Shown piece after piece: positions 41,578-49,955 of a stretch of 58,356 nucleotides of DNA. The first letter of the stretch is position 1. The number at the start of each line of letters is the position of its first letter. The stretch is from Microbacterium oxydans (lineage in GTDB: Bacteria; Actinomycetota; Actinomycetes; Actinomycetales; Microbacteriaceae): NCBI RefSeq assembly GCF_006540085.1, contig NZ_BJOG01000003.1:1-58356 (forward strand), in the 5' to 3' direction. The notes beneath the pieces were generated by a model that did not search any database, was not told the DNA's origin, and saw only the letters and a list, made by a program, of their open reading frames with translations. The translations under genes were made by a program, and so were the position numbers.

Positions 41578-42105
41578 TCATTCGGGTCCTGCTCCGCGGG
41601 TGAGAGGCCTTCCGCGCATGACTCGGGGCAGAGCGAGCCATAGGGCTCCGATCAGGACGAGCGCCGCGAAGAGAGCGATGACACCCGCCGTCCGATTCAC
41701 CGTGAAGTCGACGATCAGCGTGGTCACCCCGACGGTCAACGCACCGATCACGACCAGATCGATACGCACGATCCGGGCGGCGATGCGGACGAGATCGGGC
41801 TTGCGACGACGTCCGAACAGCGCCCTGTGCATTCCGACCGGCGCGAGGGCCAAGATGGTCGCCACAGCTGCGAGAGCGACGAGGACGACATACAGGTCAC
41901 GCTGGAGCTCGTCCATGTCGGTGAACCGCGGCTGGAAGGCGACAGCCAAAAGGAAGCCGGTGAGGATCTGGGTGCCGGTCTGCATGACCCGCAACTCCTG
42001 CAGCAACTCGTCCCAGTTGCGATCCGCCCGCTCGTTGGCGGTCTCGTCGCGTCCGTCGACACGGTCGTCGCGCTCGTGTTCTCCACGCGATGGGTCTGAT
42101 GTCAT
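41578..42105 (-). CDS. DUF6328-like four-helix membrane protein
   Basis: 175 residues. A charged N-terminus (about 1-30), then WDELLQELRVMQTGTQILTGFLLAVAFQPRF, which is the start of DUF6328-type proteins, and three further hydrophobic segments (YVVLVALAAVATILALAP, LVVIGALTVGVTTLIVDF, GVIALFAALVLIGALWLAL). Function unknown. Start at 42105, 6 nt after a CACACT box. Convergent with dps. Confidence 0.75.
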   Translation of the reverse strand: MTSDPSRGEHERDDRVDGRDETANERADRNWDELLQELRVMQTGTQILTGFLLAVAFQPRFTDMDELQRDLYVVLVALAAVATILALAPVGMHRALFGRRRKPDLVRIAARIVRIDLVVIGALTVGVTTLIVDFTVNRTAGVIALFAALVLIGALWLALPRVMRGRPLTRGAGPE

Positions 42106-42174
42106 GGTCTCAGTGTGGATTTCCCGACCTGGCGCTGTCCAGCCGCTTGCGTCCCCCGAACGAAGGAGTGCAAG

Positions 42175-42378
42175 ATGACGCTCCCACCGATCCGCGACTG
42201 GTGGCCTGAGCTCTCGCAGGACGGGCGCCGCGCCGTGCTGAACAGCGACACCTCTCATCTGGACGATGCCGTGCGCGAGGAGATCCGGGTGATCACCGGC
42301 GCCGTGGTCGGGATGGTGGAGTCCCTCAGCGAATCAGACCTCGCCTACGCGCGAAAGCACAGCGAGGCCGAGGACTGA
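42175..42378 (+). CDS. Small hypothetical protein
   Basis: 67 residues, soluble, mostly helical: PPIRDWWPELSQDGRRAVLN, then REEIRVITGAVVGMVESLSE and an acidic end. GAAGGAG 7 nt upstream of the ATG at 42175 supports translation. No family recognised. Divergent from the DUF6328-like gene and convergent with the acyltransferase. Confidence 0.7.
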   Translation: MTLPPIRDWWPELSQDGRRAVLNSDTSHLDDAVREEIRVITGAVVGMVESLSESDLAYARKHSEAED

Positions 42379-42380
42379 GG

Positions 42381-42992
42381 TCACGGCGCCGGCGCGTCCT
42401 GAGGAGACTCGGGTTCGGTGGTCGTGGGGAGTTCCTCGCGCAGCCGCGGCTCGGTACGTCGGTCGGGCCGCACGCCCGCCTTGTCGGCGTAGAACGCGCG
42501 GATCCGGTCCATGTCGGCTGCGACGTCTCCGGTGAGATCGATCGTCGGTCCGAGGCCGGTGGTCATGGTCGTCCGATCCACGAAACCGAGAGTGACCGGC
42601 ATGCCCGTCTCTCGTGCGATCCGGTAGAAACCCGACTTCCAGTACTCGTTGCCCCCGCGTGTTCCGTCGGGGGTGACCACCAGTCCGAAGACGGTGCCGT
42701 CGTGCACCTGGCCCACGACATCCTTCACCACGCGCGCCGGGTCGGTGCGGTCGACGGGGATACCGCCGAGACGCCGCATGATCGGACCCCGCCAACCGCG
42801 GAAGAGGCTCTTCTTCCCGAGCCAGTGCACGCTGATGTCGAGCTTCCACGCGATGGCGAGCATCAGCACGAAGTCCCAGTTCGAGGTGTGGGGTGCTCCC
42901 ACGAGCACCGTCGGACGCGTCGGCGCCGACTCGCTCACGAGCTTCCATCTGCTGAACGCCCAGAACACGCGGGCGAGGAGTCGTTTGAGCAT
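42381..42992 (-). CDS. PlsC-like (lysophospholipid) acyltransferase
   Basis: 203 residues. The catalytic H-x4-D motif is PHTSNWDFVLM, block III is LGGIPVDRTDPARVV and the phosphate-binding block reads VTPDGTRGGNEYWKSG. The usual glycerophosphate acyltransferase block is EGTRS; here it is DGTRGG. This variant is found in the stand-alone group that acylates unknown glycerolipids (also written as 1-acyl-glycerol-3-phosphate acyltransferase). Likely membrane-associated by its basic, hydrophobic N-terminus. ATG start at 42992. Confidence 0.85.
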   Translation of the reverse strand: MLKRLLARVFWAFSRWKLVSESAPTRPTVLVGAPHTSNWDFVLMLAIAWKLDISVHWLGKKSLFRGWRGPIMRRLGGIPVDRTDPARVVKDVVGQVHDGTVFGLVVTPDGTRGGNEYWKSGFYRIARETGMPVTLGFVDRTTMTTGLGPTIDLTGDVAADMDRIRAFYADKAGVRPDRRTEPRLREELPTTTEPESPQDAPAP

Positions 42993-43075
42993 GGCTCAAC
43001 CGTAGGGGAGAACGGCTGTCGATCTGCTGTCGACGTGCTACGGGCGCCTTCGGTGCCACTCCCTCCAGGCAGGCG

Positions 43076-43081
43076 TACGAT
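43076..43081 (+). promoter_or_regulatory. TACGAT -10 element, leaderless-type
   Basis: TACGAT, CGAGGG, then the ATG at 43088. This supports the 48-residue gene as expressed. Confidence 0.6.
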
Positions 43082-43087
43082 CGAGGG

Positions 43088-43234
43088 ATGAAGAAAACGC
43101 AGCAGGACTCCGTGCAGCAGGACGCGCCCGTCGGGCTGCAGCCGCTCCTGGATTCTCTGAACCTGCTCGAGGGGGAAGCGGCCGGCTATTGCAGCAATGG
43201 CGTCTGCCACTTCCCCGCCCCGAAGAGCGAGTAA
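43088..43234 (+). CDS. 48-residue Cys-pair microprotein
   Basis: Starts MKKTQQDSVQQDAP, then an amphipathic segment GLQPLLDSLNLLEGEAAG and the C-terminal motif GYCSNGVCHFPAPKSE. One Cys pair, C-x4-C, with an adjacent His; no signal peptide. The start codon is 6 nt after TACGAT, which fits leaderless expression, and the coding end overlaps one arm of an 11-bp inverted repeat. I do not recognise a family. A metal- or thiol-active micropeptide or a modified-peptide precursor are both possible; no RiPP enzyme is nearby. Flanked by the divergent acyltransferase and the convergent MFS gene. Confidence 0.65.
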   Translation: MKKTQQDSVQQDAPVGLQPLLDSLNLLEGEAAGYCSNGVCHFPAPKSE

Positions 43235-43248
43235 GCAGCAGACGCCAT
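43197..43248. repeat. 11-bp inverted repeat spanning the microprotein 3' end
   Basis: Arms ATGGCGTCTGC (43197-43207) and GCAGACGCCAT (43238-43248), 30-nt loop. It may act as a terminator between the convergent microprotein and MFS genes. Confidence 0.55.
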
Positions 43249-43268
43249 CTCAGGCCGTCCCGGCGCGG

Positions 43269-44747
43269 TCAGTGCCCGCCGTGGAACCCTTCGCCCGCAT
43301 CGTCTGCAGGCTTGCGGACGAACGGGCTGAGCGCCACAGTCGCCAGCGAGATGATCGCCGCGATCAGGAATGCCATGCGTGCGCCGGGAGCGCCGGCGAC
43401 CGCAGTCGTCAGGCCCTCCTGCTCGCCCGCGTGCAGGATCGACGAGTAGGTCACGAGGAGCAGTGCGACACCTGCCGCGCCACCGACCTGCTGCAGTGTG
43501 TTCAGCACGGCCGAACCGTGCGAGTACAGCGACCGCGGGAGCGAACCCAGCGATGCCGAGAACAGCGGTGTGAACGACATCGCGAGACCGACGGACATGA
43601 CAGCCTGCACGATGATGAGCACCCACCACACGGTGTGCTCACCGACGGTCGAGTAGAAGAACAGCGACGCCGACACCATGATCGTGCCGGGGATGAGCAG
43701 CGGGCGGGTGCCGCGCGCATCGTAGACACGGCCCATGATCGGTCCGAGCAGGCCCATCAGCAGCGAACCGGGGAACAGGATCAGGCCGGACTGGAGCGGG
43801 TTGAGCCCCGCCACGTTCTGCAGGTACTGCGGGAGCAGGGTCAGCGTGCCGAACATCGACAGCGCCAGAATGGACATGATGATCACGGACAGCGTGAAGT
43901 TGCTCGAGCGGAACACGCGCAGGTCGAGCAGTGCGTCGTCGATGCGCTGCAGCACGAGCTGACGCCACACGAAGAGCCCCAGTGAGACGGCACCGACCAC
44001 CAGGGAGATGATCCCTGCGGTCTCGCCGGATCCGCCCTCGCCGCCGAACTGGCTGAGACCGAACACGATCCCGCCGAACCCGAGAGCCGCGAGCGGGATC
44101 GAGAGCACGTCGAGCGGCACGGACCGCGTCTCACCCAGGTTCGTCATCCACTTCACACCCATGAAGAGGGCGATGAGCGAGATGGGGAGGATGATGCCGA
44201 AGAGCGCGCGCCAGCTGGCGAGCTCGAGCACGGCTCCGGCGAGGGTCGGGCCGATCGCGGGAGCGAGCGAGATGACGAGACCGACGCGACCCATCATGCG
44301 ACCGCGGGACTGCGGCGGCACGACGTTCATGATCGTGGTCATCAGCAGCGGCATCATGATGCCGGTACCTGCGGCCTGGATGACACGGCCGACGAGCAGC
44401 ACGGCGAAGCCGGGGGCGACGAGAGCGACGAGCGTGCCGAGGGAGAACGCGATCATCGCGGCGATGAAGACCTGGCGCGTCGTGAACCGCTGCAGGATGA
44501 ACCCGGTCGTGGGGATGACCACGGCCATGGTGAGCATGAAGGCGCTCGTGAGCCACTGGCCGAGCTCGGGCGGGATGCCGAGGTCGGTGTTCAGATGGGG
44601 GATCGCGATCCCCATCGTGGTCTCGTTGAGGATGGCGACGAAGGCGGCGACGAGCAGCAGCCAGATCACCCGCATGTCCTTGCGGGGGATCTCGCCCCCT
44701 GCCGCGGCGGGAGTCGTCGAGATGGAGCCGGTATCGACGGCAGACAT
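43269..44747 (-). CDS. MFS multidrug efflux transporter, DHA2 (EmrB/QacA-like) type
   Basis: 492 residues, about 14 membrane helices, which is the DHA2 drug:H+ antiporter layout. Motif C-like LAPAIGPTLAGAVLEL (usual GxxxGPxxGG) and motif A region LVGRVIQAAGTGIMMPLLM are visible. N-terminal IWLLLVAAFVAILNETTMGIAI is typical of DHA2. Start at 44747 with GGAGG upstream; the frame to 44795 has none. Substrate unknown. Divergent from the ABC exporter across 158 bp, so the region holds two efflux-type systems side by side. Confidence 0.9.
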   Translation of the reverse strand: MSAVDTGSISTTPAAAGGEIPRKDMRVIWLLLVAAFVAILNETTMGIAIPHLNTDLGIPPELGQWLTSAFMLTMAVVIPTTGFILQRFTTRQVFIAAMIAFSLGTLVALVAPGFAVLLVGRVIQAAGTGIMMPLLMTTIMNVVPPQSRGRMMGRVGLVISLAPAIGPTLAGAVLELASWRALFGIILPISLIALFMGVKWMTNLGETRSVPLDVLSIPLAALGFGGIVFGLSQFGGEGGSGETAGIISLVVGAVSLGLFVWRQLVLQRIDDALLDLRVFRSSNFTLSVIIMSILALSMFGTLTLLPQYLQNVAGLNPLQSGLILFPGSLLMGLLGPIMGRVYDARGTRPLLIPGTIMVSASLFFYSTVGEHTVWWVLIIVQAVMSVGLAMSFTPLFSASLGSLPRSLYSHGSAVLNTLQQVGGAAGVALLLVTYSSILHAGEQEGLTTAVAGAPGARMAFLIAAIISLATVALSPFVRKPADDAGEGFHGGH

Positions 44748-44893
44748 GGGCGGCCTCCAGGGCGAAGAAGAAATGGATATCGCGAGAGTTCGCAAGAGTC
44801 ATTCAGCGTAACGGCAGCCGCGGACATTTCATTCCGTATTCACAGATATCCGCTGAAGGCGGATACACGCGGCCCGATGTCCGCGCGCGTGGG

Positions 44894-44899
44894 TACGCT
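44894..44899 (+). promoter_or_regulatory. TACGCT -10 element, leaderless-type
   Basis: TACGCT, GGCGCA, then the ATG at 44906. Confidence 0.55.
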
Positions 44900-44905
44900 G
44901 GCGCA

Positions 44906-46969
44906 ATGAGCATGGGCGGCGGCATGGGCGGTGGCCCGCGGGGAGGTGGCTTCCGCGGAGTCGATGAAGACGCGCAGCGGAAGTTGAACGCCGAGGCGCC
45001 GCGGATCAACGGTCTCGGGGCGCGGGTGGTCTCCCTGTTCCGCCCCTACCGCTGGCGCATCCTCTTCACGGGCATCCTGGTCGTGCTGGGCGCCGCGATC
45101 GCGGTCATCCCGCCGCTGATCGTGCAGCGCATCTTCGACGACGCGCTGTTCCCGGTGGACGGCGGAAGCCCGCACCTCGAACTGCTGGCCTGGCTCGTCA
45201 CCGCTATGGTCGCGCTGTTCCTGGTCTCCGCGGGGCTGGGGGTGGCGCAGACCTGGCTCACCTCGACCGTCGGCAACAGCGTCACCGGCGATCTGCGCGT
45301 GAAGCTCTTCGAGCATCTGCAGGCGATGGAGCTCGGATTCTTCACGCGCACCAAGACGGGCGTCATCCAGTCGAGGCTGCAGAACGACGTGGGTGGCGTG
45401 TCCGGCGTGCTGACCAACACCGTCACCAGCATCCTCGGCAACGTCGTGACCGTGATCGCCTCGCTCGTCGCGATGATCCTGATCGACTGGCGGCTGACGC
45501 TCATCGCCGTCGTCATGATGCCGTTCCTGATCGTCGTGCAGCGCAAGGTGGGGCAGGTGCGCGCCAGGATCGCGGGGGAGACGCAGGAGTCGCTGTCCGA
45601 GCTCACCTCGATCACCCAGGAGACCCTGAGCGTGTCGGGCATGCTGCTGTCGAAGGCGTTCAACCGGCAGCGCACCGAGTCGGAGCGGTACCAGGCGGAG
45701 AACCGCAACCAGGTCGTGCTCCAGGTGCGGCGTGCGATGAGCGGCCAGGGGTTCTTCGCCGTCGTGCAGGTGATCATGGCGAGTGTGCCCGCCGTGATCT
45801 ATCTCGTCTCCGGCTATCTGATCGCCGGCGGGACCGGAGCCATCACCGCGGGAACCGTCGTCGCCTTCACCACCGTGCAGGCGCGGCTGCTCATGCCGTT
45901 GATGGGCCTCATGAGGGTCTCGCTCGATCTGCAGACCTCGTCCGCGCTGTTCGCGCGCATCTTCGAGTACCTCGACCTCGTGCCGGAGATCCAGGACGCC
46001 CCCGACGCGATCACCGTCGATCAGGCTCCTGGACCCCGCGGGCGCATCGAGTTCGACGAGGTCGTGTTCCGGTACCCCGATGCCTCGGCTGACGCCAGGC
46101 CGACTCTCGACGGTGTGTCGTTCACGGCGGAACCGGGTCAGCACGTCGCGTTCGTCGGCCCGTCGGGCGCGGGCAAGACCACGATCCTGTACCTGGCGCC
46201 GCGGTTGTACGAGGCGAAGGGAGGGGCCGTGATGTTCGCGGGCGCCGACGTGCGCACCCTCACGCAGGAGTCGATCATCGACAACGTGGGCATCGTGTCC
46301 CAGGAGACCTACCTGTTCCACGCGACCATCCGTGACAACCTCCGCTATGCGAAGCCCGATGCCACCGAGGAAGAGCTGATCGCGGCGTGCACGGCCGCCA
46401 ACATCCACCACATCATCGCCGGCTTCGAGCAGGGGTACGACACCGTGGTGGGCGAGCGCGGGTATCGGCTCTCCGGCGGGGAGAAGCAGCGCATCGCGAT
46501 CGCCCGCGTGCTGTTGAAGGACCCGCCGGTGCTACTCCTCGACGAGGCGACCTCGGCGCTCGACACGGTGTCGGAGCGCGTGGTGCAGGAAGCGCTCGAC
46601 GAGGCCGCGAAGGGGCGCACGACGCTCTCCATCGCCCACCGGCTCTCGACCGTGATGGGCGCGGACGTGATCCACGTGCTCGAAGCGGGGCGCATCATCG
46701 AGTCCGGCACTCACTCCGAGCTGCTGGCGCTCGGTGGACTCTATGCCGAGCTCGCGGCTGAGCAGGTGGCGGCGTCGCGGGTGCTCGACACCGAGGCAGC
46801 GGTCGAGGAGGCGGTGACGGGCGGCGCTGCGGCTCCTCTCGCTGAGCGCCGCGCCGACAGAGCGCCTGCCGATTCCGCCGGCGAAGACGCCGTCGCGACC
46901 ATCACCGCCGCTGTGCCTCTGCTGGCCGAGCCGAGACCCGACGAGCGGGTCTACCCGCCGGGGCCCTGA
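44906..46969 (+). CDS. ABC exporter half-transporter (MsbA/MdlB-like)
   Basis: 687 residues. A Gly-rich start MSMGGGMGGGPRGGGFRG, six membrane helices (about 50-345) and a C-terminal ABC domain: Walker A VGPSGAGKTTILYLAP, Q-loop GIVSQETYLFHATIRDN, signature YRLSGGEKQRIAIARVLL, Walker B VLLLDEATSALD, H-loop LSIAHRLSTV. About 70 residues beyond the ABC domain are Ala/Glu-rich. A half-transporter needs to dimerise; no partner is adjacent, so a homodimer is expected. Substrate unknown. A tandem repeat follows the stop. Confidence 0.93.
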   Translation: MSMGGGMGGGPRGGGFRGVDEDAQRKLNAEAPRINGLGARVVSLFRPYRWRILFTGILVVLGAAIAVIPPLIVQRIFDDALFPVDGGSPHLELLAWLVTAMVALFLVSAGLGVAQTWLTSTVGNSVTGDLRVKLFEHLQAMELGFFTRTKTGVIQSRLQNDVGGVSGVLTNTVTSILGNVVTVIASLVAMILIDWRLTLIAVVMMPFLIVVQRKVGQVRARIAGETQESLSELTSITQETLSVSGMLLSKAFNRQRTESERYQAENRNQVVLQVRRAMSGQGFFAVVQVIMASVPAVIYLVSGYLIAGGTGAITAGTVVAFTTVQARLLMPLMGLMRVSLDLQTSSALFARIFEYLDLVPEIQDAPDAITVDQAPGPRGRIEFDEVVFRYPDASADARPTLDGVSFTAEPGQHVAFVGPSGAGKTTILYLAPRLYEAKGGAVMFAGADVRTLTQESIIDNVGIVSQETYLFHATIRDNLRYAKPDATEEELIAACTAANIHHIIAGFEQGYDTVVGERGYRLSGGEKQRIAIARVLLKDPPVLLLDEATSALDTVSERVVQEALDEAAKGRTTLSIAHRLSTVMGADVIHVLEAGRIIESGTHSELLALGGLYAELAAEQVAASRVLDTEAAVEEAVTGGAAAPLAERRADRAPADSAGEDAVATITAAVPLLAEPRPDERVYPPGP

Positions 46970-46971
46970 GT

Positions 46972-47051
46972 AGTCTCAGGCCAGTGCAGTCTCAGGCCAG
47001 TGCAGTCTCAGGCCAGTGCAGTCTCAGGTCAGTGCAGTCTCAGGTCAGTGC
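46972..47051. repeat. Five 16-bp tandem repeats
   Basis: Unit AGTCTCAGGCCAGTGC at 46972, 46988 and 47004; AGTCTCAGGTCAGTGC at 47020 and 47036. It starts 3 bp after the ABC exporter stop, and the last unit contains the stop codon of the convergent SDR gene (47045-47047). Confidence 0.95.
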
Positions 47052-47818
47052 ACCGACAGCCCGCCGTCGACGAACAGCGAGTGACCGGTGACGTAGCCCG
47101 ATCCTGCCCCGGCCAGGAACACCGCCGCACCCGCGAAGTCGCTCGGCAGACCGTTGCGTCCGATCATCGTGCGGGCCGCGAGCTCGGCGACCTTCTCCGG
47201 GTCCTGTTGCAGGCGGGCGTTCAACGGCGTGAGCACGAACCCCGGCACCAGCGTGTTGCTCGTGACGCCCGTCCCGCCCCAGGCCTCGGCCTCCGAGCGC
47301 ATGAGCGACTCCACGGCACCCTTCGACGCACCGTACACACCGCTGCCCACGAAGGCCCGGTGCGCCTGCTGGGAGCTGATGTGGATGAGGCGGCCGTATC
47401 CGCGTGCGGCCATGCCCTTCGCGAAGTGCTGGCCGAGCAGGAACGGTGCGAGCGCGTTGACCGTCATCGTGGCGTCCCAGTCTTCTTCGGTGATGTCGGG
47501 GAAGGGCGGCCGGATGTTGATGCCGGCCGAGTTGACGAGGATGTCCGGTTCCCCGAAGGGCTCGACAGCCGCTGCGGCGACGGCGTGGATTCCCGCCCTC
47601 GTGCTGAGATCGCCGACGACACCGGTCGCCCGGCAGCCGAGCGCACGCAGCTCATCGACGGTCTCGCTGATGCGTTCCTCACCGCGGGCGACCACGACCG
47701 TGGCCGCGCCGGCACGAGCGAGCGCGGTGGCGATCCCTCGACCGATGCCGGAGCTGCCGCCCGTCACGACAGCGGTGCGTCCCTCGAGGGAGAACAGCGA
47801 GGAGAGGTAGTCGTTCAT
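47045..47818 (-). CDS. Short-chain dehydrogenase/reductase (classical SDR)
   Basis: 257 residues. Cofactor motif VVTGGSSGIGRGIATA (TGxxxGIG), NSAGI block (LVNSAGINIRP), catalytic Ser in LIHISSQQAH and Tyr-Lys in GVYGASKGAVESL. FVDGGLSVH ends the protein. Resembles gluconate 5-dehydrogenase/glucose dehydrogenase-like SDRs. The Arg-rich pattern after the second strand (ARGEERISE) suggests NADP(H) (inference). Start at 47818; the longer frame to 47929 overlaps the GT2 gene. Confidence 0.9.
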   Translation of the reverse strand: MNDYLSSLFSLEGRTAVVTGGSSGIGRGIATALARAGAATVVVARGEERISETVDELRALGCRATGVVGDLSTRAGIHAVAAAAVEPFGEPDILVNSAGINIRPPFPDITEEDWDATMTVNALAPFLLGQHFAKGMAARGYGRLIHISSQQAHRAFVGSGVYGASKGAVESLMRSEAEAWGGTGVTSNTLVPGFVLTPLNARLQQDPEKVAELAARTMIGRNGLPSDFAGAAVFLAGAGSGYVTGHSLFVDGGLSVH

Positions 47819-47843
47819 GTGTCCGCCGATCGGTGGTCCGCGC

Positions 47844-48791
47844 TCACCAGGCGAGAGCCGTGGCGAGGGAGGGGTCTGGAGTGGCATCGGCGAACTCGGG
47901 GAGTGCCCGGAGCTCGGCGATGAAGGCATCGACCTCGGCGGCGTATGCCGGGTCGGTATGCTGCTCCGCGATGTCGAGGAGTGAGGGGATGTCCATGGCG
48001 AGGATCAGCTCGATCCGCGCTACGACCGAGGCGCGTGCGCCGGCGTCGTGCAGCACGCGGATGCCGCCGCGCAGAGCTGCCAGGTAGTCGCGCAGTACGG
48101 GGAGTCGACCTTTGCCCTGGGTGATCGAGGTGCCGTCGGCGCGGAGACGCCAGTGCACGACCACATCCGGGATGACGTCGAACGCCCGTGCGCGGGTGTA
48201 CATCTGTTGGGCGACGATCTGGTCCTCGTAGGCGACGCCTTCCGGGAAGCGGAGATCCTGCCAGAAAGGAGTGCGACTCAGCTTCGACCAGGCGACGATG
48301 TTCGACACCGCCCGGGGATGTGCGGTGAGCGTGGTGCCCAGCCTCTCCGGGGAGGTGGCTGCGGATACCCAGGGCTGCACGCGACCGGCGAGGTACGCAT
48401 CTCCCTGAGGGCGTGCGCGCACGTAGGCTCCGGCGACGAAATCGCTTCCCGTCCGTTCGAGTGTGTGCGTCATCCGGGCGAGGGCGTCCGGCCGCAGTTC
48501 GTCGTCGCCATCGAGGAAGCCGAGGTAGGGGGTGTCCACCAGGGCGAGACCGGCATTGCGGGCGGCGCCGAGGCCACGGGAGGCGTCATGGCGGATGGTC
48601 GTGAAACGTCGGTCAGCGGAGGCCGCGTCATCGAAGATCGCGCCCGTCTCGTCGGTCGAACCGTCGTCGATCAGGATCGCCCGCCAGCGGGGTTCGGTCT
48701 GTGCGCGGAGCGAGTCGAGCGCAGCGGGGGCGAAGGCGGCGATGTCGCGTCCGGGGACGATCAGCGTCACGATCGGGGCGGAGGCAGTCAC
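47844..48791 (-). CDS. Family 2 (GT-A fold) glycosyltransferase
   Basis: 315 residues. The N-terminal GT2 domain has VTLIVPGRDIAAFAPAALDS, ILIDDGSTDETGAIFDD, AARNAGLALVDTPYLGFLDGDDELRPDAL with the DxD-type metal motif DGDD, then the acceptor half with EGVAYEDQIVAQQMYTRA. No membrane helices. Likely decorates a cell-surface polymer. The GTG start follows TAGACT by 6 nt within the gap after the cysteine desulfurase gene. No wall-polymer operon nearby. Confidence 0.88.
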   Translation of the reverse strand: MTASAPIVTLIVPGRDIAAFAPAALDSLRAQTEPRWRAILIDDGSTDETGAIFDDAASADRRFTTIRHDASRGLGAARNAGLALVDTPYLGFLDGDDELRPDALARMTHTLERTGSDFVAGAYVRARPQGDAYLAGRVQPWVSAATSPERLGTTLTAHPRAVSNIVAWSKLSRTPFWQDLRFPEGVAYEDQIVAQQMYTRARAFDVIPDVVVHWRLRADGTSITQGKGRLPVLRDYLAALRGGIRVLHDAGARASVVARIELILAMDIPSLLDIAEQHTDPAYAAEVDAFIAELRALPEFADATPDPSLATALAW

Positions 48792-48797
48792 GTGCCG

Positions 48798-48803
48798 AGT
48801 CTA
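48798..48803 (-). promoter_or_regulatory. TAGACT -10 element, leaderless-type
   Basis: Minus strand TAGACT, CGGCAC, then the GTG at 48791. Confidence 0.55.
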
Positions 48804-48813
48804 TGGCCGGGCA

Positions 48814-49950
48814 TCAGCCCCGGGCCGCGCGCACGGATTCCGCGACGAGCGCCGCCAGGCGCTCGGGAGCGTCCGTGGCCAGCTCCTCGCGACCGAACGT
48901 GAAGCGCACCGACGTCTGTGCGACCTCGGGAGCGATTCCGCAGGCGAGCAGCACGTGCGAGGGGTCGTCGCTGCCCGCCGCGCACGCCGATCCGCTCGAG
49001 GAGATCACTCCGCGGCGCTCGAGCTCGAGCAGCACGGCCTCCCCGCTGGTGCCGGCGAACGTGAAGCTCGCGGTGCCGGGCAGACGATGCACCGGGTCGC
49101 CGGTGAGTGCTGCTGCAGGCACGGCGGCGAGCACCAGGGCGGCGAAGCGCAGGCTCGTGGCGGCGACCCGCGCCGCCACGAGTTCTCGCTCCCGCTCGGC
49201 GAGTTCCAGGGCCGTTGCCAACGCCACCGCTCCCGCGACGTTCTCGGTGCCGGATCGTCGACCGCGTTCCTGACCGCCGCCGTGCAGCAGGGGCTCCACG
49301 GGAAGGCGTCCGCGGACCGCGAGCGCACCGATGCCCTTGGGGGCACCCAGCTTGTGACCAGCGATCGACAACGCATCGGCACCGAGATCCCGCAGGGGAA
49401 GCCACCCGGCCGACTGCACGGCATCGAGGTGCAGGGGGACCTTCACCGCGCTCGTGACGGCTGCCAGGGCTGTGACGTCCTGCACCGTCCCGATCTCGTT
49501 GTTCGCGTGACCGAACGACACCAGCGACGTGTCTTCCCTGATGGCCGCGGTCAGCGCATCCGGGGCGATACGCCCTCGGGAGTCCACCGGGATCATCGTC
49601 ACCTCGACGCCGTGGAAGCGTCGGAGATACCCGGCGGACTCGAGGATCGACTCGTGTTCGATGGGGGAGATGACCAGGTGGCGCCGTCCCGCCTCCAGAG
49701 CGGCGAGCGCGATGCCCTTGACCGCGAGGTTGTTCGCCTCTGTTCCTCCTGCGGTGAACACGACGTCGTTCGTCCGCATCCCCAGCACGCGGGCCACCCG
49801 TGCCCTGGCGCCGTCGAGGGCGCTCGCCGCGGCCTCGCCCGCCGTATGGTGACTCGACGGATTGCCGAACACCCCGGTGAGGAAGGGACGCATCGCTTCG
49901 AGCACTTCCGGACGCACCGGTGAGGTCGCCGCGTGATCGAGGTAGAGCAT
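48814..49950 (-). CDS. Cysteine desulfurase (NifS/IscS type) of the NAD operon
   Basis: 378 residues. PLP lysine in SIAGHKLGAPKGIGALA, His in PIEHESILESAGYL, and the catalytic Cys in SSSGSACAAGSDDPSHVLL. N-terminal YLDHAATSPVRPEVLEAM. Five bases downstream of nadC and codirectional with nadA-nadB-nadC, it is placed to supply sulfur for the [4Fe-4S] cluster of NadA, as NifS does in B. subtilis. Start at 49950. Confidence 0.92.
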   Translation of the reverse strand: MLYLDHAATSPVRPEVLEAMRPFLTGVFGNPSSHHTAGEAAASALDGARARVARVLGMRTNDVVFTAGGTEANNLAVKGIALAALEAGRRHLVISPIEHESILESAGYLRRFHGVEVTMIPVDSRGRIAPDALTAAIREDTSLVSFGHANNEIGTVQDVTALAAVTSAVKVPLHLDAVQSAGWLPLRDLGADALSIAGHKLGAPKGIGALAVRGRLPVEPLLHGGGQERGRRSGTENVAGAVALATALELAERERELVAARVAATSLRFAALVLAAVPAAALTGDPVHRLPGTASFTFAGTSGEAVLLELERRGVISSSGSACAAGSDDPSHVLLACGIAPEVAQTSVRFTFGREELATDAPERLAALVAESVRAARG

Positions 49951-49955
49951 GACCG

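Noticed and set aside
41555..41604. Hairpin between dps and the DUF6328-like gene as a terminator
   Set aside because: The 12-bp arms exist but the loop is 26 nt and the right arm lies inside the DUF6328-like coding end, so I do not list it as a terminator.
46972..47051. Possible CRISPR array
   Set aside because: The 16-bp units are contiguous, with no spacers and no cas genes.
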